From: Eutrigla gurnardus
Taxonomy: Eukaryota > Chordata > Actinopteri > Perciformes > Triglidae
Direction: 5' to 3'
DNA length: 64,000 bases
Assembly (NCBI GenBank): GCA_963514095.1
Contig: OY741264.1
Location: 15,381,866 to 15,445,865 of the forward strand
Both the position numbers and the translations under genes were made by a program. This document shows, one piece after another, positions 11,036 to 23,329 of the stretch. The notes beneath the pieces were generated by a model. The model ran no database searches and was not told the origin of the DNA. It saw only the letters and a program-made list of their open reading frames with translations. Position 1 is the first letter of the stretch, and every line of letters begins with the position of its first letter.

Positions 11036-13237
11036 GGGGAGCTGCTTTTGTTGAAGAGTGGTGATCAAAGCTTTCCACCTACAGTGTCAATGATCTCTCT
11101 CCCTCTCTCTCTCTGTCAGCAGCAGATGTCTGAAGTCAGAGAGGATGCAGTGTAGGATTTGTTAAAATGTTCATTTCTCAACTTACACACTAAACAGACT
11201 TAGTTCAAACATACCTACAGTGCCCACGGTGTTTCTTCATATACATTTATATATACGTTGCTGTTGAATATATGCTCTATTTTTGAATGCCTGTTTTTAT
11301 TATCATCATATTTTCACACTTGAAAGTAAAGTATTGTGTCATAGATTATTAATATTTCAACAATGGTTGTTGGGTCCAAAGCAGTTTGCAAGCACAGATG
11401 CAGGTCTATGGTTTGAATTATTTGTATTTTTCATTCATTCATTCCCATTTAGATGAACCAAAATAAAGTATTAATTTTAAGTTGACAGAGAATTTAATAT
11501 TGGCATTGTCATTGTTTGTCACTGTTGTGTTGTGTGTGCATTTTGTCTCAGTGTGGACATTTTCAACAATATTTCACACGTGATTTTTTTCCCATTGATA
11601 TATTATATCTGGGATAAATGGGTGATCAGTCTAAAGTGTAGCTGGTCTTTCACCCAATGTGTGCTGGGAAAGCTGAACCCCCCGCAACCCTAAAATGATA
11701 TGAAAAATACTAGCTACCTAGATAACACTATGTTGGTTCCCTTTCTGTTGGAACTTTAAGACCTAGTGATCGTGGATTTTGTTGCTGCTCCATGTGATGG
11801 GTTTCTTAACCTTCAAGCAGTTAAAAGAACTAATTTTAATACAGTTGTCCAATGAAAAAGTGAAAGAGAAATTGACCGGAAAGCAAAAGATTGAGATAGA
11901 AAAGCATAAGCTGGAGGGGGATAAGCAGGTGGCAACTGAGCGGCTGCAGCGTGAGGCAGAGCAGATGTTTCGGTTAAACAAGTGACCCTGTTATCAGACG
12001 ACTTTTCAGCCAAATGCGTCTTGTTGCGGTATGACAGCTGTGGAAATCAGGAAGGTCTCCTTGTGACTTCCTTTTGTTTACTTCTTCAGTACAATGTCAA
12101 AAACATCTGTCTCTTGTTTTGAGCAAACGTGTCACACGCGTCAACATTTGAATGTTGATTGTTGCTTTACAGAAAATTTTGAAAATATGAAGAGAGCAGG
12201 TTTCGTGAATATCTCTCTATTACATGTTCTAAATATACGTATTTATCTATGTTGCCTGTTTGATGTGTCACGTAATTATTTCGTCCTTTTGAAACTTTAA
12301 ACCGTTGGTAAAATTAAATGAAGTGAAATGAGTCATCAATATTCCAGTGCACCATTATCATAATCGTTATCCTGTTGACGTAGCACAAAACACTTCTTAC
12401 AGCATACAGCCAGCCATTTGTCCACAAAACAGGAACCAACTTGTGACAACACTTGCCCATGCACTTCTGACCATCGTGGTACTTTACTGTTTAAAGCCAG
12501 GAAAATGTAATTGTCGTGCTGCAAATCAATGAAGCAAATGTTTATGTTGATGTAATCACGTGGAGACTGTGAGGTTTGAAGATTATGCATCAGCTGCGCA
12601 GTAAAATATGTTTGCTTACAACCCAGCCAAGAACACAGAGACATCAAACAGTCAAGTTAATTGTGTTCGGGGCTGGCCGAAATCAAATTAGTCTCGGATA
12701 GCGTCACAATCTGTACAAGATATGTCACCCTCAAGAATTGCAGGCTCCACATGACCCATGCAGAAATAGAGCTCAAATTCTCCTGGAATATGAATCTGAA
12801 GTGGAACGTTGACGGCAGTTTGGTGGCATAGCAGGGAAGCCTACTCATGTTTTGCTGCTACACAGGTACTGGGTGATGCTGGTACCCAGGAAGGAGAAGC
12901 ACTCCACAGTTAGAAACAGGAACAAAGAGGACGAGCGTTTCACCTGGTGATGAGCAGGCCAGAAACACAAAGTCCTCATTGATGTTGGCCGTTGCTACAC
13001 ACAGCCAGTGGAACCACAGTGAACGTAATTAGCCAAAGGAGCATAACGCCAAAGGAGCATAACGCTCTCTTTGCAGGTCCTGGAGGTGGGCGTGGCAGAG
13101 CAGCAACATCTGGACCCTGTGTGAACCCTCCCGGAGCTCAGTCGCTGGCTCCGTCCCTCCTGAAACACTAATTTGGGTTTGAGTTGATGTTTTGGTTTGG
13201 TTTGTTTTTTTTATGGCTGTTCATCCGGGTATGTTAC
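11036..13237. other. Mostly unrecognised sequence; one weak gag-like frame
   Basis: A 68-codon frame (11779-11985) is rich in Lys, Glu and Gln and ends RLQREAEQMFRLNK. Its first part (LLLHVMGFLTFKQLKELI) loosely resembles the N-terminal region of fish Ty3/Gypsy gag proteins, but this is weak and no pol follows. A 16 bp unit GCCAAAGGAGCATAAC is duplicated in tandem at about 13032-13063. Nothing else is recognised; the remaining open frames have no family resemblance. Confidence 0.3.
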
Positions 13238-13465
13238 ATTTACATTTGTAAATGTATTTAGCAGACACTTTTGTCCAAAGCGACTTACAATAAGTACATT
13301 TGTCGAAAGAAAGAAACCACAACATATCATTGCCGATAAAATAAGAGCGAAAAAATAGAAACAAGTAGGTCTTCGTCTGAGTAAAGTAGCTGTTCAGCAA
13401 GGATACCTTAAGAACAACAGTGCTATGATCAAAGTGTTAGGTAAGAACATAGAAGTGCTTTTTTT
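13238..13465 (+). repeat. Dispersed teleost repeat with GCAGACACTTTTGTCC motif
   Basis: TTAGCAGACACTTTTGTCCA, then AAGCGACTTACAATAAGTAC, is a hallmark of a very abundant teleost repeat. The copy runs without coding capacity to about 13465. The right boundary is uncertain because the next element begins there. Confidence 0.55.
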
Positions 13466-15339
13466 GGGGGGGAGTTTAACAAGTTACTTCTTACTCCTTT
13501 AAAAATAAATATTACTTGTTATTTGGGATCAAAATGAATACGTTATCTTACTTGCACTACATATACATTTGCAACCTTGTTGAACTGGCCGTGTCTCTTA
13601 GTCTCCCACACCGTGCGCTCACGCGTGAGCCTGAGTCTATATTCGCCTGAGAGTTTGTTAAGTTCAACTTGACGGGATGCGGAGATGCAGACTGACCCGT
13701 CCCACATTCACGTCGTTGTTACAAAAGCTTACGTGACACAAAAGATGAATTGCATACTGGTCACGCAGCATTGCTTTGATTAATAACTGTTTTTGCACTA
13801 CTCGTTACTCCAGTAATGCACGTTACTGAATAGCTAATCAATTACCTGTTGTTCCTCATCAAAAAGGGTTGTCTAAGCGGAAGCAGAGATAGAAAGAGAG
13901 TAACATCATGTGAGTATTTGTACACACGGATTCATGCATCATTCGTCTGCGCGCTTAATGTCATGAACACAACAAAGTACACCAGTGGGTGAAGGTTTAG
14001 CAGCTGTACAGGTGGGTTTGTGTAATTATGTTGAAGGTGGATAGAAGCTGCAGACAGGGACTGTCAGATGTGGGACTGGTCCCAGCAGGGAGTGGACACA
14101 TAATACTGCTCAACACACTAGATATTACCTCCTCATAAGTTATAGTGTAGTGACTGACACTGCAGCTCACTACATAGTTCCATTAATGAAACTGAAAATA
14201 TGAGTGTAGGGACATGGACATGTAACTGTACATATAAAATGTTTAAGAGACACTTGATTATGTACATGATATTATTAGTATGTTTATAATTCACATGATA
14301 TCAATATTTAATTCCTAAATATCAGAGTAATTGTTAATATCGCAATATCCCAGATATTGTGATACCCCTACTCTAAATGCAGGCTGTGACATAAAAATCC
14401 TGTAATTCTAGAAGTGGCAACGATAAGCCAAGTCAGCAGGAAAAATGTTTGGCACAGTTCTGCAAACTATGGATACGTCTACTGCAGATGTTTCTTTGGT
14501 CTGAGCATGAGATGCGCAAAACAAGTGACGTAATATATTAAGCAACCTTTATTTTGAAAATGACGGTGTACGTAACGCGTTAGTTTCGTGCATCAAGCAA
14601 TCAGTAACTTCGTTATTTTTTTTAAAAAGTAATCCGTTATTTTAAGAATTTCTTCGGATACAGAAAGGAAAATCCCGACTGCAGCCTGCTTTTTGTCAGA
14701 CAGTAGTGTGCCACCTGCGGATGTGTCAGCGGAGGCACAGCGCTGTGATGCGTCTGTGCCCTGCTGCTGACCTACGTAACCTGTGTAAGCGCTTCAATAC
14801 CCCACCACCCTCCAGCGCACCTGTGGAGTCTCGTTCTCACTCCCCGGAGAATTCGACTGTCGGACAGACGTTTCGAAAATCTCCTTTGCTACGTTTTAAT
14901 CACTACTTTGAAGAGTAAATGTAAGTGGATGATGGTAAAGTGAATTTAGGCCTGTGACACTTGAATAGTATTTTAGTTAGACTATTAGGCTATTTGTCAT
15001 GTGCCAGTGAGCGATTTTATTCGGCCTGTTATCATTTTTGTTCGACATAGATCCAGCTGTTAACATTTCTATTAGATAGTTGACTGGTCGTTAATTTCTA
15101 AATCGATCTGAATCTGCTACCTGTTTACCTCAGATTGTGTTTACAAGTAAGCGCGCTTTATGCACTTTCATAACTGCATTCGGGTTAAAAAAAATTCAGG
15201 AGTTACCTAATCTTGTTTGGTGCTCATATATAGGCTACCTGGGCTGGGTAGGTGTGAATTTTGATTCACAAGTTGTGTGATAAAAAAAAAAAAAAAATTA
15301 ATAAAGCGCTATGTGGCATATTGCTAACTGTCTTTATTG

Positions 15340-15815
15340 CAACAAGCCCTCCAACTCATACGACCAAATAGGTCGTGTGTCACACGTCCTCAAATACGAC
15401 CTCTGGGAGCGTATTGCGGAGATTCTTCCGCAACGATAGTAGTGGTTAAGGTTAGGGTTAGGTCGACGTGTGGAGGGGGTCTCTGCCGATGATTGACGAG
15501 GGGCGATTGTCCGCGCACGCGCGGGGGGGGGGTAGGTTTAGGTCGACGTGTGGGGGGGGTCTCTGCCGATGATTGACAGGGGGCGATCGTCCGCGCACGC
15601 GCGGGGGGGGGGGGGGTAGGGGGGGGGGGTAGGTTTAGGTCGACGTGTGGGGGGGGTCTCTGCCGATGATTGACGGGGGGCGATCGTCTGAGACACCGGA
15701 GTGTCGATATTTACTTGACCGCTAGAGGGCGCGCTATTTTGAAACGTAACATATGGTCGTAATTCGGTGCTTGACACACGACCTATGTGGTCGTTTTCTC
15801 GTGGAGGACAGTCTG
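15340..15815. mobile_element. hAT-type MITE with 8 bp target duplication CTTTATTG
   Basis: A 476 bp element is bounded by the direct repeat CTTTATTG at 15332-15339 and 15816-15823. Its ends are inverted: the left reads CAACAAGCCCTCCAACTC then ACGACCAAATAGGTCGTGTG; the right, in reverse complement, reads CAGACTGTCCTCCACGAG then ACGACCACATAGGTCGTGTG. The 8 bp duplication and the CA start fit hAT transposition. Its centre is a G-rich minisatellite. It encodes nothing and depends on a transposase elsewhere. It sits inside older hAT-like debris. Confidence 0.8.
15461..15688. repeat. G-rich minisatellite inside the MITE
   Basis: Three copies start at 15461, 15541 and 15638 with GGTCGACGTGTGG, then TCTCTGCCGATGATTGAC and a GCGCACGCGCGGG segment; the third is truncated. 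Units are 80 and 97 bp, differing mainly in poly-G length. The long G runs (15602-15616, 15619-15629) could form quadruplexes and make assembly length unreliable. Confidence 0.85.
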
Positions 15816-16080
15816 CTTTATTGTTATCCTGCAGTTAATTTGGTTGTACGACTGACGTTATTCATCATTGTCACAACTTCTTGGTGCATTTAAAGGAGGC
15901 TGTGTGTGTCAGTTAAGTTGCAGCATGTGCGAGGCGCTGCAAACGGCTTTTAATTTTTGGTAACGCATTAACGCGTTACTTTTATTCACAGGTAACGCTG
16001 TAACGTAACTGATTACTTTTAATTGATGGTAACGTTGTAACCTAATTAACTACTTTCCAAAGTAACTATACCCAACACTG

Positions 16081-16479
16081 GACATAAACGCGATTTTGTT
16101 CAGAGCCAGCATGAATGAAAGGAGATCACATCAGCGAGAGGTTCTTCCGGACGCGCAGGGTGCACACGCAGGACCGGCTCTTCCCTGGAGCGGACAGCGA
16201 CTTTTACCGACTTTTTCATCCACCCGTGGCGCACAGATCTCGGATACGGGCGCACCCACGTCCCCCCCGGAGCTCCCGGAAAGCGACTTCTATGGAGTTT
16301 TTCATCCACCTGTGATGCATTAATCCCAGGGATCTCGGGCACTTTAGTAACATTTATTTGTGTTGGTTGTGTGTCTAGTTGTTAGCTGATGCTATAGGCT
16401 ACGGCATAGTAATGGAAGGCTACCAAAAATAAACCAATAAAAACATGGCAACATAAGTCACGTTCTTGCTAGAGGATTA
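16081..16479. other. No gene seen; GC-rich stretch with imperfect internal duplication
   Basis: The 16096-16320 part is GC-rich and repeats a block (AGCGACTTTTACCGACTTTT and AGCGACTTCTATGGAGTTTT, each followed by TCATCCACC) about 85 bp apart. Frames on both strands are open here because of composition. I do not recognise a product. Confidence 0.35.
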
Positions 16480-16667
16480 ATTACTGATACATGTTCACAC
16501 GTTTGTTTGAAATATCAACCAAATCACCTGGGGAAGTGGTATTGGATGACATGTTGACATAGCTTCTTGGTACAGCTACCGTAGTTGCAACAAAGCGATA
16601 TTCGTCTGAATGCAAAATACAATTTCACCACTAGATGGGAGTAATTCCTACACACTGTCTCTTTAAG
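16480..16667 (-). repeat. Dispersed teleost repeat (family R1), copy 2
   Basis: Reverse-complement partner of 1424-1640, ending at TACACACTGTCTCTTTAAG. It is shorter by about 30 bp because of internal small deletions. Confidence 0.7.
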
Positions 16668-19600
16668 TCCTGTGTGAAACCAAGTAAATGTTTATGTTTG
16701 TTACATAACAAAGTTAGGTAAGTAATTCCACTGAGGGCGGCTGTTATTTATTTACGCTAGTTACGTGGCCACGGTTGTTACTGTATTACTGTATTGTATT
16801 TCTGAAATTTACAATGGCAACCCTTTTTCTCCCGACTGGTTTGCAACAGTCATATTGTCCTCACTTTGAAGGACAAGAACACAAACACACACTTTAATCC
16901 CTCAATGTGTCACATCAAACTGTCCTAAAAAAGTAGTTTATTTTTGTCAAAATCCCAAAGCCCTCAAGCACTCCATCCATCTTGATCTTCCACCCCCCAT
17001 CAATTACATCATCCACGGCGTCAGAGGACGAGTGCAGCAGACACCTAATCACACACCTTTAAAGTATTGGCCTGTCTGCTTGCTTTGTCCCCGTAAAGAG
17101 AGGACGGGAAAAAAAGAATAGGAGAAAGAGAAATGAGGATGAATAAGTTTGGTGCTGCTGGGTGGGGGGTTAGGATGATGTCACATGCTCCCTTTTGTGT
17201 TTTGTACAGGAGTAATCATCACATAGAGTCCAAAGGTTGTCTTTAACTTCTTATCATGTGTAGTGACTGAAAAGAAGACAACTTTAAGTGTAGTCATTAT
17301 TGTTTTACATCAAGCCAAGCTGATATATGATATACTTACATTAAAATGTCAGTAATAATAATAATACATTATTGATATAGCACCTTTTACAGACAAAGTC
17401 ACAAAGTGCTTCACATGATAAATACTAATTACATTCGTATCCATCCATCTGTCCAGGCATCACTTCCTGTTTCTACATGTGGGACTGTGTGTCTGGAAGA
17501 CATGGACAAGCGTGTGCTTCCATTCACACACAGTTTATGCCTCCACACACCGTTGCACCACGCACTCACCCACTTGCATGGCCAGGAGGTGTTTGTTTCT
17601 CTTTTAAATGGGCAACGCGCCATATGTGTGGTCATTAGTCTAAAGACCGTCCTTCAGCCGCACCAGAGGACAACGTGTCAATGAGTAGATTAACTAGCCA
17701 CCGGTGTTCCCCGGCTTTACTAAAGGACCTTGAATTATAGCAACTTTCACTTTGTTTCACTCCCATCAATTTTATGGAAAATATCACACAAATCACAAAT
17801 GACGGATGCGTGGCTTAAGGGGGAAAATACACAAGCATTTGTTTTGAACACGTGATCCAAGAAAAAAAAAATAATAAGATGCCCGCGTTGTGACGTGTCA
17901 TTGCCAGGAAGAGAGGAAATAATTGGAAATGGCATTCATGGAACACAGGATCAATTTGTATGTTTGCCTTAACTTGTGTTGTGGTTCAACACAGAGCAAT
18001 GCGTTGCTCTTTGCTCCACTTAAGGTTTTTAACCCCTATTAGACTGAGGCTCAGCTGACACCATCTCCTACTGTAGCTACAGTAAATTGCCAATTTGGAG
18101 CCTTAGATCTGCCCCGGTCCCCTCTGTGTCCATTATAGGAGAGTCGTTGTTTCAGTGCCTCGTCTCTGTCACACACACACACAAACACACACTCACACAA
18201 AAGTGCAGTCATACTCTTTCAGGTGTGTACACGTGCATTCATACATTTACACCAGCAAACACATCCATTATGTTGGTGTTTTATGGGTCAACGCAACAGA
18301 GCAATGAAGTGATTTAACTGTATCATTGTACAATAAATAGATATATTAATCACAAACCTCTCCATTGGCTGAAGAGCTTTATTTGTTTTTTTCTTTCATA
18401 TGTTATATACCTACAACATTAAGTTGTGGTTTAATGGAGTCACAAAAGCAAACTTTTACCCATGTTTTAGAAAATATAGTGAAGGAATAAGTACAAATAT
18501 GTCCCTGAATCCTGAGTTTCATTGTGCTTACCAAGAAGCCCAAAGTATTTAGATGCACAATAAAGAGCTGGTACTCTTTCTTTGAGGTTGGCAGATTTAA
18601 AATTGTTTAAAGGGAAACTACAGTGTGATATGGGAGGAGCAGTATTGTATTGTAGAGGTCCCTTTTTACATGAAAATTTCACAAAATTCCTACTGTTTTC
18701 ATCTGCTATGACATCGGCCAATCACAACAAGCAAAAGCTACTCAACAACGATGGTAGATCATGTCTGAGAGCAGCTGGCATCAAGTTCATAAAAGCTGAA
18801 CTCAGGCCATTCTGTCCAGGTTAGCAGTTTAATGAGAGCACGTTCTGACAAATGGCCGTTTACAAGTCTACAAAGGTGCACTGGGCCAGTCACAAGGTTT
18901 AAGTAGTTAAAATGTTTCAGTGATTAAACTGGAGCAGATGTTGGTTTGCCACAGTCTATTGTAGGACTGAGGATTTTTATCTAGGGAGTGTCAGTCTGTC
19001 GACGCAGCCCATTCTCATTCCTAAGGCATCAAATACCGATCCTCTGTCACGATCCTCGGCGTCTGATACTGACACACAAGGCATCCTTCAGTGTCTCTCT
19101 GAGACACACCAGGCTTTCAAGTAACTTTAATGTAAACCTACCGTTATTATTAGATTTCAGAGAAAATGCTCTGGGAGTGTGATGACGATGTATTAACCCA
19201 TCGACTGAAACCAAAATAAACCAAAGATGGTGGGTGGATGGGTCAAGCAAATGCAGGACTTCCAAAAAAGGACAGTGGTTTTTGATGTGTTTTCTATCCA
19301 TTAGTTCTTATTTTGAGTCCAACCATGAGTCTTTTTGCCTAAATTCAACTAAGTGGTTTTGTTGCCTGAACCTGAGCATGTGTTTTGGTTTGAATTCACG
19401 ATGTTAACCATGTGCTGGGCTACCTAGCGCATTACAAAATAAGCACAGTGTCAGTAGGCCTATATGATGAGTTAGAAGTAGAATGTGTTGGTTGCATGTG
19501 TTTATCTGTCCTTCAGTGAGTTCCTCCACCATTTTAGTCCAAAATTAATCTCAACAACTTACAGATGGTTTTTATACAGACATTCCTTGTAGGATGAATA

Positions 19601-20095
19601 CTGACTGTGGAGATTTGTCACTTTTCTTGGATGGATTGCATTGATGGCTTGCCATTTTGTATAGGTATCTACATCACCCTCACCTTGCTGATTGAGACTA
19701 TCATCTCAATTCATATATACCTACCAGACATATTCTTTGCAGGGCAGCTGCATTCCTGCGATCACTTGATTGCATGAGAATCATGGCATCACATATAACA
19801 CCGAAATCCTTCTTGTCAAGCTTCAAGTAATGCATTTGTGTCCAGTAAACCAGACCGCGAGCCAATCTTCATCCTGTGAGGAGCTACTGGCGGTGTGGAG
19901 CAACTGTTTGTTCAAAACAATGGCGGCTCTGGTTTAGCATAGTTAGCATAGATGCTGCAATAGTATCATTTCTATCAGAGCTGGAGAGTAATTCATCATG
20001 AGCAAAGAACACTGAAGGGTTTCCTTGATCATTCTTTCGCTCTTCTCCCGACTGGCTTCGGCAAGAGTTTGATTGACAGATGGTTCATCCAATCA
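16668..20095. other. No gene seen; unique sequence with minor repeats
   Basis: A short TAGCACCTTTTACAGAC then AAAGTGCTTCACATG block (17352-17420) is a LINE-tail-type repeat. Short CA runs lie at 18170-18197. The rest, including frames at 17406-17684 and 18582-18824, shows no domain or splice evidence. The 19855-19990 part, with AATGGCGGCTCTGGTTTAGC, may belong to a dispersed repeat but has no partner in this window. Confidence 0.4.
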
Positions 20096-20212
20096 CCTGC
20101 CATCCATCCATCCATCCATTTTCTACCGCTTATCCTGTATTTAGGGTCGCAGGGGGGCTGGAGCCGATCCCAGCTGTCATTGGGCAAAGGCAGGGTACGC
20201 CCTGGACAGGAC
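20096..20212 (-). repeat. SINE-like element copy 2, 3' fragment
   Basis: CCATCCATCCATCCATCCAT then TTCTACCGCTTATCCTGTAT, GGCTGGAGCCGATCCCAGCT and TTGGGCAAAGGCAGGGTACG match 2183-2310. The copy stops after GCCCTGGACAGGAC, so it is 5'-truncated as many SINE copies are. The flank ATCACCTGCCA occurs on both sides (20091-20101 and 20214-20224), a plausible 11 bp target duplication. Confidence 0.75.
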
Positions 20213-22335
20213 AATCACCTGCCAAGTCATTTCAAATTGCCCGTCCTTTTCCAGTTTTTGCAATGATGGCTTCTCAGATGGTTCTGTGTAAAAAATTTAC
20301 AGGTCAGGTTAGCCAAATGTATACCATTCCCTTCGCCTAGGTTGGCAGGATAAAAGCTAAACTAAGAGGGTTAACATTTGCATTGTCATTGGGAGCATGA
20401 CAGTATGCAGATAATTGTTCTCAAAGCCTTCCCCTGTCCACTGACACGATGTTAACCTTACAGTATTGCCATAATGTTTGATAATTCTGAGATTCGCTGT
20501 ATTGCTGTCCAATTAGATCAACAGTGATTTATACATTTGTTGATAAATATTTTTACATGTCAAGTGTACAAGTGTCAACTAGAAACGTAAATATTTTGGT
20601 CTGTAGATGATCATTAAATGAAAGACTATTTTTTTTTCACAATTTTTGCAAAATATGGCCAGATAGGCTTTTTATAGCATTTGATTTGTATTATAGGTAA
20701 TAATTACAAATATGAAAGTTGGAAAATGTGAGGATACAAGTTATGTCTTTGTCTGTGTGTATGTCTGTATGTCTGCACTTTTTGTCCATGAGTTGCATTC
20801 TCTGTCTGGTTTATTGCATATTCATTTGTAGTGTTTTGTGAACCCACGCAACTTAAGCATATACACACCACAATAATAAAAACATCAGCAACCGCAGCAA
20901 CGTCATCTGTATCAATTCAGGTACACTCTCACACACAGAACGTACTCAAAACGTACTCACACGTACAAATATCATCCAGTAGTCACACTCGCAAATATGA
21001 AAACAGTACATTTGTGTGAGCACCCATATACACACACGTGCTCTTAGATAAACACCCAATAATGGAAAATACACACTTGTATTTCAACCCAGACATGCAC
21101 TCTGTCTCTCTCTCACTCACAGACACACACACGCACACATACAGGATGTGGTATCCAGGAGATGCAGGGCCTTACCTGGGTCCTGCTAGCCCTGGGCCTG
21201 TCACTGTGTATGGACCGACCCATTTATCATGTAATCTGGTGGGGAGAATGGACGGGGCACTATCAGCAATCTGCTATTGATCCACGCCTAGGGCCCCAGC
21301 TATTGTTCATCTGTAGCCCTCGACTGGCACCCAGCATTAATGAAAGAAACTAAACAATGCATAGCAATCAGACACCCCCCCAAATCACCCCGTCTTCCCT
21401 CTCTGTCTTGAGAGAAAGAGGACAGGAGCTGTTTGGGCACCGAGGAAAGTTTTTTCCTCAGTTTGGAGGAAAACTTTTGTTATTATGTTTCTCTTTGAGT
21501 AGGTGTGAGCAGGGGGAGGAAAACACATTTATCATGTCAGAGATGGCGCATATCATCCCTGACCCTGAGCACCAGACGACTCAGTTGATATCGAAGCCGC
21601 CTATTGAATAATGCTCAACACCATCCTCTGCCTAGGAAATAGAGACGTATGGTAAATCGGTACAATTGAGGGCTCCCAAGACCACAGCAACTGGATTTTT
21701 GCTCTGAATATTGCCTAAACAGTGTTGAAGTTGGAGTGTTGAATGCCAAATTGGCAGGGGTCAAGGAATGTATTTCATTGAGCATGCTTGACGTTTTTTC
21801 ACCCAGACAGCTGGCTCAATGTGTTCATTTATTTAAAATAATGTTACTCTAGTGCAGCAAATAATTGAACCCATTTCACAATCAACCCAAATACAACAGA
21901 ACTTGGTGGTGTTTCTATTCTTAATTCAGATGTCAGTTTGATGGATGGGATTAAAACAACAAAGAAACCATTCCATTCTAAGCAAGAAAATAGGGCACTT
22001 GTCAATGCCCGCTGAAACAACCCACACGGTAGGGTTAATGTCTAGGTAAGCTTAGGCAACTTGAACTGCTTGGTCATTGTTAAAAGAAACAATTGTTGTC
22101 TGTTTCAACCCTGTCTCTTAACTACGACAAGCCAAACCAGCGGCTCTGTGAAGCTAACTGCTAATGCTAGCATGCTATGTGACAATCCTAATGTGTATGT
22201 GAAGCATGTGTAATAATAAACACATAACATTTAGCATAACATTTGCAATAACCAAACGAAGAAAAAAAAATGGACGAAGGGAATTTTTGGCCTGATGGCG
22301 GCGCAAGAAGTAAAATGAAAAGGGATCCGTCTTCA
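20213..22335. other. No gene seen; one stretch with conserved-noncoding character
   Basis: A short CA patch lies at 21119-21139. The unique stretch 21145-21370, with GCATTAATGAAAGAAAC and TGTAATCTGGTGGGGAGAATG, looks like candidate conserved noncoding DNA. Overlapping frames here disagree in phase and lack splice sites. No RNA gene is recognised. Confidence 0.35.
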
Positions 22336-22445
22336 TACACTGAAAAAAATATATATAAACGCAACACTTTTGTTTTTGCTCCAATTTTTCAAAAGATATA
22401 ATACATTTTGCTTTTTTTTTTTGCCCAAAACATTTTCTTTTTGAG
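22336..22445 (+). repeat. DNA-transposon-like fragment (CACTGAAAAAAATAT family)
   Basis: CACTGAAAAAAATATATATA then AACGCAACACTTTTGTTTTT and GCTCCAATTTTTC match, from memory, the terminus of a Tc1/mariner-like non-autonomous element common in fish. Only this end is recognisable. Confidence 0.4.
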
Positions 22446-22805
22446 AAATAGCCTACAAAGGGCACATAGAAAATGTCTGAGATCTTTAATTTCAGAAAGT
22501 AATCAAGGCTTCGTAACATTTGACAGCATTTTAAGTGTAACCTCAGGAGTTGATACAGTCTATTCAAATACAGTTTGTGCAAAGGAATACTGGGCAATTT
22601 TACTTTTAATTCAAAAAAATTGGTACAAGACCAGAAAAGATCTCAGGTATAAGTAATATAATTAATAAATGTTGACACAATTAAATTGTCAGTAAAGGGG
22701 TAAAGGTATACATTTTAGGCAGTTAAATACCCAGAAATGCAGTGTTTGGATTTGCAACTTCTTGTTTAAGATGCCTTCTCAAAGTACACATCTATCTAAC
22801 TTCCT

Positions 22806-22808
<3 letters not shown>

Positions 22809-22890
<82 letters not shown>
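22809..22890. repeat. Compound microsatellite (CT)n(CA)n
   Basis: About 31 CT units followed directly by about 10 CA units. Frames across it translate to Ser/Leu or Arg/Glu repeats and are not genes. Confidence 0.95.
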
Positions 22891-23202
22891 TCCACACACG
22901 CATAGACAGCATGTCAGACAACTTTGTCCTTTCAAATGAATAAAAAGATGTTGCACCTGCAAGATAAAAAGTGGACCTGATCCGGACCAATCAGGGACCA
23001 GTGTGGAGGAATCTGGGCCACTTTCCAGAGCCCTTGTTTCCAGGCAGACGAGATGCTGATTTATCCACTGAGGCTCCATTGTCATGTTGCAGTAGGAAGT
23101 ATGCCAGCCACTAAAGCACATGACCCACAGGACTTGGGAACTCATCTGTCGCTCCTGTCATGAAATAGCAACATACACGCTGCCCCAAAATATACTCAAA
23201 TA

Positions 23203-23203
<1 letters not shown>

Positions 23204-23275
<72 letters not shown>

Positions 23276-23276
23276 A

Positions 23277-23316
<40 letters not shown>
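23204..23316. repeat. (CA)n microsatellite with interruptions
   Basis: A CA array of about 113 bp is broken only by occasional CATACA units. It is the longest CA array in the window. Confidence 0.95.
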
Positions 23317-23320
<4 letters not shown>

Positions 23321-23329
23321 AATTACATT

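Larger units (their letters stand above)
13466..16080 (-). mobile_element. hAT-like repeat debris with GTAAC-rich subterminal regions
   Basis: On the minus strand the right edge reads CAGTGTTGGGTATAGTTACT (16080 inward), a hAT-type terminus, followed by many short GTAAC/GTTAC repeats (15959-16070). Related GTAAC-rich patches occur at 13475-13560, 13800-13850 and 14568-14645, so several fragments of one family may be present. An end-like string GATATTGTGATACCCCTA lies at 14353-14370. The left end is not certain and no target duplication was found. A 70-codon frame (14706-14918) has no recognisable domain. Confidence 0.4.

Noticed and set aside
10691..11078. Minus-strand frames of 125 and 111 codons
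   Set aside because: They translate a TG minisatellite into His/Thr/Gln repeats; open in several frames because of composition.
15461..15688. GGTTAGGGTTAGG upstream of the minisatellite as a telomere-like tract
   Set aside because: Only about two imperfect units at 15450-15462; no array.
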